DNA of 5,180 nucleotides. Origin: Candidatus Bathyarchaeum sp. (lineage in GTDB: Archaea > Thermoproteota > Bathyarchaeia > Bathyarchaeales > Bathyarchaeaceae). Of this stretch, positions 1 through 4,731 are shown piece by piece. The position numbers and the translations under genes are program-made. The DNA lies in the NCBI GenBank assembly GCA_003096235.1, contig PIXT01000048.1, positions 1 to 5,180 of the forward strand. The letters are read 5' to 3'. Position 1 is the stretch's first letter. Every line of letters begins with the position of its first letter. Under the pieces are notes generated by a model. That model had not been told where the DNA came from. It worked only from the letters and a program-made list of their open reading frames with translations, and made no database searches.

Positions 1-11
1 GGTTCTAGAAA

Positions 12-26
12 TGAAAAATTTAAGTA
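12..26 (+). promoter_or_regulatory. BRE/TATA promoter of tRNA-Asp
   Basis: An A-rich BRE-like stretch (TGAAAAA, 12-18) runs directly into the TATA-like element TTTAAGTA (19-26). Counting about 25-27 bases from the TATA centre puts the transcription start near 47-49, a few bases before the mature tRNA 5' end at 56. This is the arrangement expected for an archaeal tRNA gene with a short leader removed by RNase P. Called by eye from motif and spacing only. Confidence 0.55.
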
Positions 27-55
27 CAAGACTACATCATGATAGGGAATTGAAT

Positions 56-133
56 GCCTTGGTAGTATAGCTCGGCCTAGTATAGGCGGCTGTCGCCCGC
101 CCGACCCGGGTTCAAATCCCGGCCAAGGCGCCA
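56..133 (+). tRNA. tRNA-Asp (anticodon GTC), CCA encoded
   Basis: A full cloverleaf can be folded by hand. The acceptor stem is GCCTTGG (56-62) with CCAAGGC (123-129), followed by discriminator G130 and an encoded CCA (131-133). The D stem is GTAT (65-68) with GTAT (80-83) using G-U pairs, and the D loop has A14, G15, the G18-G19 pair and A21. The anticodon stem is GGCGG (85-89) with CCGCC (97-101), and the loop CTGTCGC (90-96) has anticodon GTC at 92-94. The variable loop is four bases. The T stem is CCGGG (106-110) with CCCGG (118-122), and the T loop is TTCAAAT (111-117). G73 and anticodon GTC are the expected identity elements for archaeal tRNA-Asp. No intron is present. Confidence 0.97.
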
Positions 134-152
134 TTCTTCTTACTTTGACGTG

Positions 153-171
153 TTTTTGATGTTCATTTTTT
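153..171 (+). terminator. Oligo-T terminator after tRNA-Asp
   Basis: Two T tracts, T5 at 153-157 and T6 at 166-171, lie about 20-40 bases after the tRNA 3' end with no convincing hairpin. This is the usual form of archaeal termination and separates the tRNA unit from the next gene, which has its own TATA box. Confidence 0.5.
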
Positions 172-182
172 CTGGAGTTGTG

Positions 183-196
183 TATATCTATATAAG
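183..196 (+). promoter_or_regulatory. TATA promoter of the methyltransferase gene
   Basis: The stretch TATATCTATATAAG contains a strong TATA element (CTATATAAG, 188-196). A start site about 25 bases downstream would fall near 217-220. That leaves a leader of roughly 35 bases containing the AAGGTG ribosome binding site at 239-244. The spacing supports the ATG at 254 as the start. Inferred from sequence only. Confidence 0.5.
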
Positions 197-253
197 AGAC
201 TGACTTGTTTTTTATTTCCAGCGGACGTTTCAACGTTCAAGGTGTTTCGTTAT

Positions 254-727
254 ATGCTCTTAGAAATCGGGTCTGGAAATTTGAGCAGCCACTCTCCGGT
301 GTTAGGTGAAAAAATAATACATGTGGACATAGACCCAAAAGCGTACCATTTAGAAGCTGCTTGTGATGCTCACCACTTGCCGTTTAAGGATAACACGTTT
401 GAGGTTGTTTATTGTTCTCATGTTCTAGAGCATTGTTTGAACCCGCATCAGATTTTAAAAGAAATTCATCGAGTAACCAAAAGATGCGCGATTTTGAAAG
501 TGCCTAACAAATTCGCAAAAGAGGATTCAGAGCATATTTACAGCTGGACAGAGCACACATTAAATAATCTTGCTTCAAAAGTGTTCAAAAGAACAATGAC
601 GAAAAATACATACTTGATACGCCCGACACAAGGTAAAATTAAAAACATTTTACGGTATTACATTGGATTTGCTGAGATGTTGCTAACCCGAAAAAACGAA
701 ATAACATTAACGGCTTTCAAAAACTAA
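254..727 (+). CDS. Small class I SAM-dependent methyltransferase (Methyltransf_11 type)
   Basis: The 157-residue product has the Rossmann-fold methyltransferase motifs in order. These are the SAM-binding glycine loop LLEIGSGN (residues 2-9, motif I), the acidic strand end HVDIDP (23-28), CDAHHLPF (37-44), the motif IV region FEVVYCSHVLEH (49-60), and EIHRVTK (70-76). It transfers a methyl group from S-adenosylmethionine, but the acceptor cannot be read from sequence. The protein starts almost at motif I and lacks the N-terminal helices of many relatives, so it is a minimal domain. The upstream frame is open back to a stop at 146-148 but has no ATG, GTG or TTG before GTG 242. I prefer ATG 254 because AGGTG (240-244) is a good ribosome binding site with a 9-base spacer, and it overlaps GTG 242. 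The 242 start would add four residues. The gene converges on the propeller gene, 10 bases away. A cytoplasmic enzyme is likely. Confidence 0.85.
   Translation: MLLEIGSGNLSSHSPVLGEKIIHVDIDPKAYHLEAACDAHHLPFKDNTFEVVYCSHVLEHCLNPHQILKEIHRVTKRCAILKVPNKFAKEDSEHIYSWTEHTLNNLASKVFKRTMTKNTYLIRPTQGKIKNILRYYIGFAEMLLTRKNEITLTAFKN
719..723 (-). terminator. Possible oligo-T terminator of the propeller gene
   Basis: On the minus strand a T5 tract (A5 on plus) lies 15-19 bases beyond the propeller stop codon at 738-740, inside the last codons of the convergent methyltransferase gene. No hairpin is evident. It is short, so the call is tentative. Confidence 0.3.
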
Positions 728-732
728 TCATG

Positions 733-739
733 TTTTTTT
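733..739 (+). terminator. Oligo-T terminator of the methyltransferase gene
   Basis: A T7 run begins 6 bases after the methyltransferase stop codon (725-727). It is the first T tract downstream and overlaps the stop codon of the convergent gene. A U-rich tract right after the stop is the common archaeal termination signal. Confidence 0.5.
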
Positions 740-2699
740 AACCCCGGTGTGTTTTTGTGTCTAGGCTTTCTGCATTAACGTTTTTTTTCATTAGAAGCAA
801 TACAGATGAGCTGACAACCATCATGAGCAGAATTGTTGAAATATCTTGGAACTCTGGAATCTGTTCGGTTGTTGTTTCTATGCTGTAAACTTCAATTGCG
901 CTGACTTCTTGTGTTGATTGTGTGTCTTGAATTGCAAAGATGTAGCGTGTAGCGTCGGAGTTAATCCATCCTACTTTGCTGATTCTTGCGCTGCCTGGAA
1001 GAATGTCATACAGAAATGTGCCATTGCAGTCGTAAACTCCGCCGTTTGATGTGAATATCAGTTTTCCATCGCTTGAAAAACGAATATCATGTCCTTCTTC
1101 ATAACAACGCCAAAGCACGTTGCCGTCCAAGTCAAACATGGTCAACAAGTTACCCCCGACAAGTAGTTTGGTGCCATCAGGTGAAAAGCGGCAGGTGCAG
1201 GTCATGTGCATTTCAGTTGTGAATTTTACTGAGCCATCATCGGTGTTAACCACGGTTACGGTGCCTCCTTTTACTCCTGCTGCTAGGTATTCTTCGTTGG
1301 GGGACAAGTCAAAACCGTTAACGATTGGCCAAGAAGCAATCCATTGTTTCCAAATTTTTGAGCCATCACTGGTGTTTACTTTGTAAAGCCAACCCGATGT
1401 GGTTGGAACATAGACATATTCGTCATTTTCGGTGAACAATGCTTCTCTGACTACTGAGCCTGCTTCTAGGCTCCATTCGATTGAGCCATCTGCAGTGTTA
1501 AGCAGGTAAGCATACTGTCCATATATTGACACGAAAATGTAGTTGCCATCGTGAGAAAATTTCATTCCAAAGCAGTAGAATTCGCCCATTGTAGTGTCAG
1601 GGAATTCTTCTGTTGTAACTTCTTTTTCCCAAATCACGGAGCCATCTGTTCCATTAAGTAATCTTATGTAATTGACGAACCCGTCGGGACCTGTTTCCCA
1701 ACCGCAAAGTTTTGATGCAAAAATGGCGTACTTTCCATCATCTGTGATGTCCTCTACCCACGATTCCCAACCCATGTCATGAGTCCACAGGGTTTCTCCT
1801 GTGTTTGTGTCCACAAGATACATTTTTGATTGACTTTTCAGTGACTCATCTTGCCAGTTTTCCATTCCGGCAACTAGCAAAAGTTTGCTTTCATCTGCAG
1901 TGGAAGCGCATCGCCAGAAACCAACGTCTTCTGTTATGCTTGTCACTAATTCTGCGGTTACAGACGTAGTTTGTCCGCTGGTAAGTGTTATTATGTATGA
2001 TTCTTGAAGGTCTGTTCCGTCAATTTCCATGTATGCTCCGCTGTATCCTTCTTTTTGGGCAACCAAAAAATACGTTGAGCTTTCAATAATAGAAACTGAG
2101 AACTGACCATTATCGTCTGAGCGTATTGGAACCTTACCGCCGTATCCGCCAAGATCAATGTCTACGTTTGGTATTGGGGTTCCATTTTCATCCACTGTGA
2201 CTCCTTGAATGTTTACTGGTCCTTCCAAGGTTATTCGGTTAAACACATCTATTTGGATGTCTTTGGTTATTGAAAACCTGTTGTTGGGGTCTTCCCAGTT
2301 GTTGTTTTCGTCGACAAACTCGAAGTATATTGTTCGGTTAATTGTTTGAATTGTGTTTGGGTCGTATGCACATTCTTGCTCTGTGAGAAGAATTTTAAAC
2401 CACATGGATTCTCCCGGCGCAAGTGCTGTCGATGCTTGAGGTGACCCAACAGGAACACGTCCAGGATTTGCGGTACAGTATTTGTCGTATCTTACCAAGA
2501 GGTCATTTGTTCCCGTGTTTGTGGCTTTGAACTTGAAAATAAACCACATATCCATCGGGTCATTGAAACTAAATTGTGTTTCAGAAAAGTCAAGAACCAA
2601 ATCGTCTTCTAAGCTAGAAGCTTGTGCTTTAACAGTTTGGTTTATTGTGCACATAAACAATGCTAAACATAGTACAATAATTAATGCTGGTTTTTTCAC
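738..2699 (-). CDS. Secreted beta-propeller (PQQ/WD40-like) protein with PEF-CTERM-like anchor
   Basis: The 653-residue product has a signal peptide: MKKPAL then a hydrophobic core to about residue 20, with likely cleavage after AQA at 25-27. Residues about 31-155 form a beta-rich region of unknown family with two cysteines (C75, C110) that might pair. Residues about 159-250 resemble a carboxypeptidase regulatory-like (CarboxypepD_reg) domain: INIQG-type start, PNVDIDLGG, DDNGQFSVSI, KEGYSG. From about 258 to 610 there are seven propeller-type repeats with the signature (N/D)xxxG(S/E/N)xxW, near 298-305, 350-357, 402-409, 443-450, 486-493, 523-530 and 556-564. These alternate with FSPDGTKLLV-like strands. 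The C-terminus has IPEF (614-617), a hydrophobic segment (about 619-637) and KK (638-639), like archaeal PEF-CTERM sorting signals, followed by a 13-residue polar tail. It is probably a cell-surface protein for binding or scaffolding. The residues for a true PQQ enzyme are not recognisable. The start is GTG (2697-2699) with GGGTGG upstream. Confidence 0.85.
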   Translation of the reverse strand: MKKPALIIVLCLALFMCTINQTVKAQASSLEDDLVLDFSETQFSFNDPMDMWFIFKFKATNTGTNDLLVRYDKYCTANPGRVPVGSPQASTALAPGESMWFKILLTEQECAYDPNTIQTINRTIYFEFVDENNNWEDPNNRFSITKDIQIDVFNRITLEGPVNIQGVTVDENGTPIPNVDIDLGGYGGKVPIRSDDNGQFSVSIIESSTYFLVAQKEGYSGAYMEIDGTDLQESYIITLTSGQTTSVTAELVTSITEDVGFWRCASTADESKLLLVAGMENWQDESLKSQSKMYLVDTNTGETLWTHDMGWESWVEDITDDGKYAIFASKLCGWETGPDGFVNYIRLLNGTDGSVIWEKEVTTEEFPDTTMGEFYCFGMKFSHDGNYIFVSIYGQYAYLLNTADGSIEWSLEAGSVVREALFTENDEYVYVPTTSGWLYKVNTSDGSKIWKQWIASWPIVNGFDLSPNEEYLAAGVKGGTVTVVNTDDGSVKFTTEMHMTCTCRFSPDGTKLLVGGNLLTMFDLDGNVLWRCYEEGHDIRFSSDGKLIFTSNGGVYDCNGTFLYDILPGSARISKVGWINSDATRYIFAIQDTQSTQEVSAIEVYSIETTTEQIPEFQDISTILLMMVVSSSVLLLMKKNVNAESLDTKTHRG

Positions 2700-2725
2700 A
2701 CGAACCCACCCTTCAATTTCATATT

Positions 2726-2756
2726 GTTATAAACTTTTGAAAAAATCAGATATAGT
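2726..2756 (-). promoter_or_regulatory. Candidate promoter and ribosome binding site region of the propeller gene
   Basis: Reading leftward there are two TATA candidates: ACTATATC (2756-2749) and TTTATAAC (2733-2726), the latter preceded by an A/G-rich BRE-like AAAAG. The distal element predicts a start near 2725 and a leader of about 25 bases that would include the ribosome binding site AAGGGTGGG (2713-2705), whose GGTG lies 7 bases before the GTG start. The proximal element would give an almost leaderless mRNA lacking that site. The distal one therefore fits better, but the choice is not certain. Confidence 0.4.
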
Positions 2757-2836
2757 GCTTATGAAAACATAATCGTAATTTCAAATTCTAACCTGATTTG
2801 AGGTAATCTTTCGAAGTTGTAACTACATAGTTTATT

Positions 2837-2883
2837 ATGTCTAGACGGGTCAACGTATTATTTATCAGCCAATAAATGTCTAG
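2837..2883 (+). promoter_or_regulatory. Promoter of the MFS gene flanked by ATGTCTAG direct repeats
   Basis: A TATA-like element TATTATTTATC (2857-2866) lies about 65-75 bases before the MFS start codon, giving a predicted start near 2887 and a leader of about 43 bases. It is flanked by two identical octamers, ATGTCTAG, at 2837-2844 and 2876-2883. The first extends into the palindrome GTCTAGAC (2839-2846). Identical sites on each side of a TATA box, one close to the start site, resemble a repressor operator. The binding factor is unknown. Confidence 0.35.
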
Positions 2884-2929
2884 TAAAGACAACAATCAAG
2901 ACTGAATGTTGCTGATGAGGTTTTAATTC

Positions 2930-4114
2930 ATGAACACCTGTGAAGAACCTGAGACTTCACGTCGTAACATTTTCGCTCTAGGATTCGTCAGTTTCTTTAC
3001 GGACATGTCAAGCGAGATGGTTTTCAGCCTTTTACCTGCGTTTTTGTTAGGATTGCCCGGTTCAAGCACCGCAATGCTGGGATTTATTGAAGGCTTTGCT
3101 GAAGCGTTGAGTTATGCTTTACGTGCAGTTTCTGGAATTTTTTCTGATAAATTCCGCAAACGCAAACCCTTTGTCTTAGCTGGTTATGCCCTGTCAAATG
3201 CTGTTAAGCCCTTTTTTGCTGTCGCAAGAGTGCCTTTTGACGTCTTTGTGATACGTGTCTCTGATAGAGTTGGCAAAGCAATCCGAACTTCTCCTCGTGA
3301 CGCTTTGGTCTGTGAATCTGTTTCAGAAAAACGCAGAGGCGCAGCCTTTGGTTTGCATAGAACTATGGACCAAGCAGGAGCCATAGTCGGACCTGTGATT
3401 GCTTCAGCAGTTATGGTCATGTTGAGTTTCACCATCCGAGACGTTTTCTACCTGTCGTTGATTCCTGGCGGCATCGCTTTGCTGATAATTTTGTTCTTTG
3501 TAAAAGAGCGAACCGCACAATCTTCTGGAGATTTTCAGTTTTTAGAAGGAGTAAAGTCTGTGTTGAAAGGCAACTTTGCCAAATTGCTTATTATTGTCGG
3601 CCTTTTCTCCCTTGGTGCCTTCAACTTTTCTTTTGTTCTCCTTAACGCCCAAGAAGCTGGAATTGCAGACTCCTTTATTCCTCTGGTTTATGCGGCAGTT
3701 AACGTTGCTCATACTGCTGTTGCGATTCCTGCAGGTGTCCTGTCTGATAAAGTGGGTAAGGAGAAGGTCATGGTTTTTGGTTACGCAGTTTTTCTCGTCA
3801 CTGCGTTACTGTTTATGTTTCCTACAACTGGGTACCTTGCCGTGGTGATAGCTTTGCTTTATGGCGCATATCTTGGAATTGTAGAGACCGTCCAGCGGGC
3901 GTTAATTCCAAGTTTTGTAAGCCAAAAACTTAGAGGCACGGCTTATGGGTTGTACTATCTTGCAGTTGGTTCAGCTTTCTTTGTTTCTAATGCGGCAGTT
4001 GGACTGCTGTGGGGATCTTTTGGTTCGGCTTTTGCGTCAGTTTACAGCGTGGCATTGTCTACTATAGCAATATTGGCTATGGTTTTGTTTGTTAGAAGCA
4101 AAAAATTACAGTAA
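2930..4114 (+). CDS. Major facilitator superfamily (MFS) transporter, 12 TM
   Basis: The 394-residue protein is hydrophobic throughout and has the two-fold MFS architecture. The motif A loop between helices 2 and 3 is seen as SGIFSDKFRKRK (68-79), and again in the second half as AGVLSDKVGKEK (268-279). The N-terminal SFFTDMSSEMVFSLLPAFL (21-39), then FIEGFAEA (52-59) and DRVGKAIRTSPRDAL (112-126), followed by RGAAFGLHRTMDQAGAIVGP (136-155), are hallmarks of a widespread archaeal and bacterial MFS branch with no settled substrate. A hydrophilic central loop (about 192-215) separates the halves. It should act in the cytoplasmic membrane as a proton-coupled or uniport carrier, probably for export. 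ATG 2930 is supported by GAGGT (2917-2921), 8 bases upstream. The last 9 bases overlap the 3' end of convergent arsR. A role in metalloid export is conceivable from location but not shown. Confidence 0.9.
   Translation: MNTCEEPETSRRNIFALGFVSFFTDMSSEMVFSLLPAFLLGLPGSSTAMLGFIEGFAEALSYALRAVSGIFSDKFRKRKPFVLAGYALSNAVKPFFAVARVPFDVFVIRVSDRVGKAIRTSPRDALVCESVSEKRRGAAFGLHRTMDQAGAIVGPVIASAVMVMLSFTIRDVFYLSLIPGGIALLIILFFVKERTAQSSGDFQFLEGVKSVLKGNFAKLLIIVGLFSLGAFNFSFVLLNAQEAGIADSFIPLVYAAVNVAHTAVAIPAGVLSDKVGKEKVMVFGYAVFLVTALLFMFPTTGYLAVVIALLYGAYLGIVETVQRALIPSFVSQKLRGTAYGLYYLAVGSAFFVSNAAVGLLWGSFGSAFASVYSVALSTIAILAMVLFVRSKKLQ
4100..4105 (-). terminator. Oligo-T terminator of arsR
   Basis: On the minus strand T6 follows the arsR stop codon (4106-4108) immediately. 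It lies within the final lysine codons of the convergent MFS gene. No stable hairpin is needed for archaeal termination. Confidence 0.45.
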
Positions 4115-4486
4115 CTTCAGCCTGATCAGGTATTCTACTTTCTTGTTTTCGGCAAGGGAGCAGTAGACCCATTTTCCTTTCTTTGTGCGTTTGATTATGC
4201 CCGCGTTTTCCAGTATTTGGATGTGGTGAGAAAGGTTTGGCTGGGTCATGTCTAGGCATATCATGAGTTCGCATACGCACATTTCTTTTTCTGTTAGGAG
4301 TTTGATTATTCGTACTCGTTTTTCGTCGGACAAGGCTTTGAAGAATTTGCTTTGTTTCTTTGCTGTTTTGAGGTCTGCGACTTGTTCTGTTAGTTGTAGT
4401 AGTTCTTTTCTGTATTCTTCTGGGACTTCTGCTTTGCAAAGGTCGGTTTCGGTTAGTCGTTTTAGTCTTTGGTTGACGTTTTTCAT
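4106..4486 (-). CDS. arsR: ArsR/SmtB-family metalloid-responsive repressor
   Basis: The 126-residue product has a winged helix-turn-helix at about residues 46-112: KFFKALSDEKRVRIIKLL (47-64), the metal-site helix EMCVCELMICL (68-78), the recognition helix TQPNLSHHIQILE (81-93), and the wing GIIKRTKKGKWVYCSL (96-111). The CVC pair (C70, C72) matches the CVCxLC As(III) site of classical ArsR. The third cysteine is replaced by Met75, with Cys77 two residues on; C17 and C109 are other thiols. A 45-residue N-terminal extension that looks helical precedes the domain. ArsR dimers repress ars promoters and dissociate on binding As(III) or Sb(III). ATG 4486 has AGGAGA upstream with a 7-base spacer from GGAG. 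The gene is divergent from the microprotein-ACR3 operon and its promoter carries the same AACGTAT half-site, so repression of both itself and that operon is inferred. The 3' end overlaps the MFS gene by 9 bp. Confidence 0.9.
   Translation of the reverse strand: MKNVNQRLKRLTETDLCKAEVPEEYRKELLQLTEQVADLKTAKKQSKFFKALSDEKRVRIIKLLTEKEMCVCELMICLDMTQPNLSHHIQILENAGIIKRTKKGKWVYCSLAENKKVEYLIRLKLL
4134..4149 (+). terminator. Possible T-rich terminator of the MFS gene
   Basis: A pyrimidine-rich stretch CTACTTTCTTGTTTTC lies 20-35 bases after the MFS stop, inside the arsR coding region. It follows a short perfect palindrome CCTGATCAGG (4121-4130), which could at best make a 3-bp stem. Weak evidence. Confidence 0.25.
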
Positions 4487-4508
4487 TGATGTTCTCCTTG
4501 TACTTGTT

Positions 4509-4538
4509 GTTAACGTATCTAAATATGTTTATATAAAC
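4509..4538 (-). promoter_or_regulatory. arsR promoter with palindromic TATA and AACGTAT half-site
   Basis: The perfect 12-bp palindrome GTTTATATAAAC (4527-4538) contains a strong TATA box. Leftward, a start is predicted near 4506, giving a leader of about 20 bases that includes the ribosome binding site. AACGTAT (4512-4518) sits between TATA and the start site and repeats the arms of the inverted repeat at 4541-4574. Because the TATA is palindromic it could in principle direct transcription either way. Confidence 0.5.
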
Positions 4539-4540
4539 AA

Positions 4541-4574
4541 AACGTATAAATATATCTAAAATTATTTATACGTT
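4541..4574 (+). promoter_or_regulatory. Inverted-repeat operator over the TATA box of the arsenic operon
   Basis: AACGTATAAATA (4541-4552) and its exact reverse complement TATTTATACGTT (4563-4574) are separated by 10 bases. The left arm contains the TATA element TATAAATA (4545-4552), and the right arm ends about where transcription should start (near 4573-4577), some 33 bases before the microprotein ATG. A repressor dimer bound here would block TBP/TFB and RNA polymerase. ArsR is the obvious candidate since its gene is divergent and adjacent; the binding itself is inferred. Confidence 0.65.
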
Positions 4575-4607
4575 CTTGGTTAACACCAAAAGGAAGTGAC
4601 AAAAACC

Positions 4608-4709
4608 ATGAGTAAAGACCTAAAATGCCCATACGGAATTCCAGACAACCAATGTTGCCAATCACCTACATGCGCAACATGGATAACCAGACAAAAACAA
4701 ACCAAATAA
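4608..4709 (+). CDS. Cysteine-rich 33-residue microprotein, first gene of arsenic operon
   Basis: ATG 4608 opens a 33-codon frame ending at TAA 4707-4709. The ribosome binding site GGAAGTGA (4592-4599) closely matches the archaeal consensus GGAGGTGA with an 8-base spacer, and a promoter with operator lies just upstream, so this is very likely a real gene. The peptide has four cysteines, C7, C16, C17 and C22, in the pattern KCPYGIPD (6-13) and QCCQSPTCATW (15-25), then a basic tail with R28, K30 and K33. It has no signal peptide or membrane segment, so it should be cytoplasmic. I do not recognise the family. The C-C-x4-C spacing equals that of C12, C13 and C18, which form the As(III) site of the ArsD metallochaperone. 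An As(III)-binding chaperone or buffer for ACR3 is therefore a reasonable inference. A small zinc-binding peptide using all four cysteines is the main alternative. ACR3 begins 22 bases after the stop. Confidence 0.8.
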   Translation: MSKDLKCPYGIPDNQCCQSPTCATWITRQKQTK

Positions 4710-4731
4710 CACCCATTTTTGAGGGAAAACT

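Noticed and set aside
134..241. Possible small RNA or CRISPR-like repeat between the tRNA and the methyltransferase
   Set aside because: Only T-rich tracts and a TATA box are visible. There are no spaced direct repeats and no stable fold.
1120..1386. Open frame on the plus strand inside the propeller gene
   Set aside because: It lies wholly antisense to a well-supported gene with signal peptide and repeats, has no ribosome binding site of note and gives a protein without recognisable features.
2482..2772. Plus-strand open frame of 96 codons over the 5' end of the propeller gene
   Set aside because: It is antisense to the signal-peptide region and crosses the propeller promoter. The product looks like a reverse reading of coding DNA.
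2781..2801. Inverted repeat TCAAAT-N9-ATTTGA between the propeller and MFS genes
   Set aside because: Arms of only 6 bp in AT-rich DNA with a 9-base spacer are expected by chance, and the position is not tied to either TATA box.
3184..3435. Minus-strand open frame inside the MFS gene
   Set aside because: The opposite strand carries conserved MFS motifs across the whole stretch, so this is a shadow frame.
4121..4130. Palindrome CCTGATCAGG just after the MFS stop as a hairpin terminator or restriction-type site
   Set aside because: It has no room for a loop beyond a 3-bp stem and lies in arsR codons, so it is more likely chance than an intrinsic terminator.
4092..4439. Second minus-strand frame overlapping arsR
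   Set aside because: It is the same strand in another frame, rich in Arg, Thr and Asn with no fold signal, whereas the arsR frame shows a full winged-helix domain.
4248..4559. Plus-strand open frame over arsR and the control region
   Set aside because: It is antisense to arsR and runs through the operator region. Its serine- and cysteine-rich product is typical of a shadow frame.
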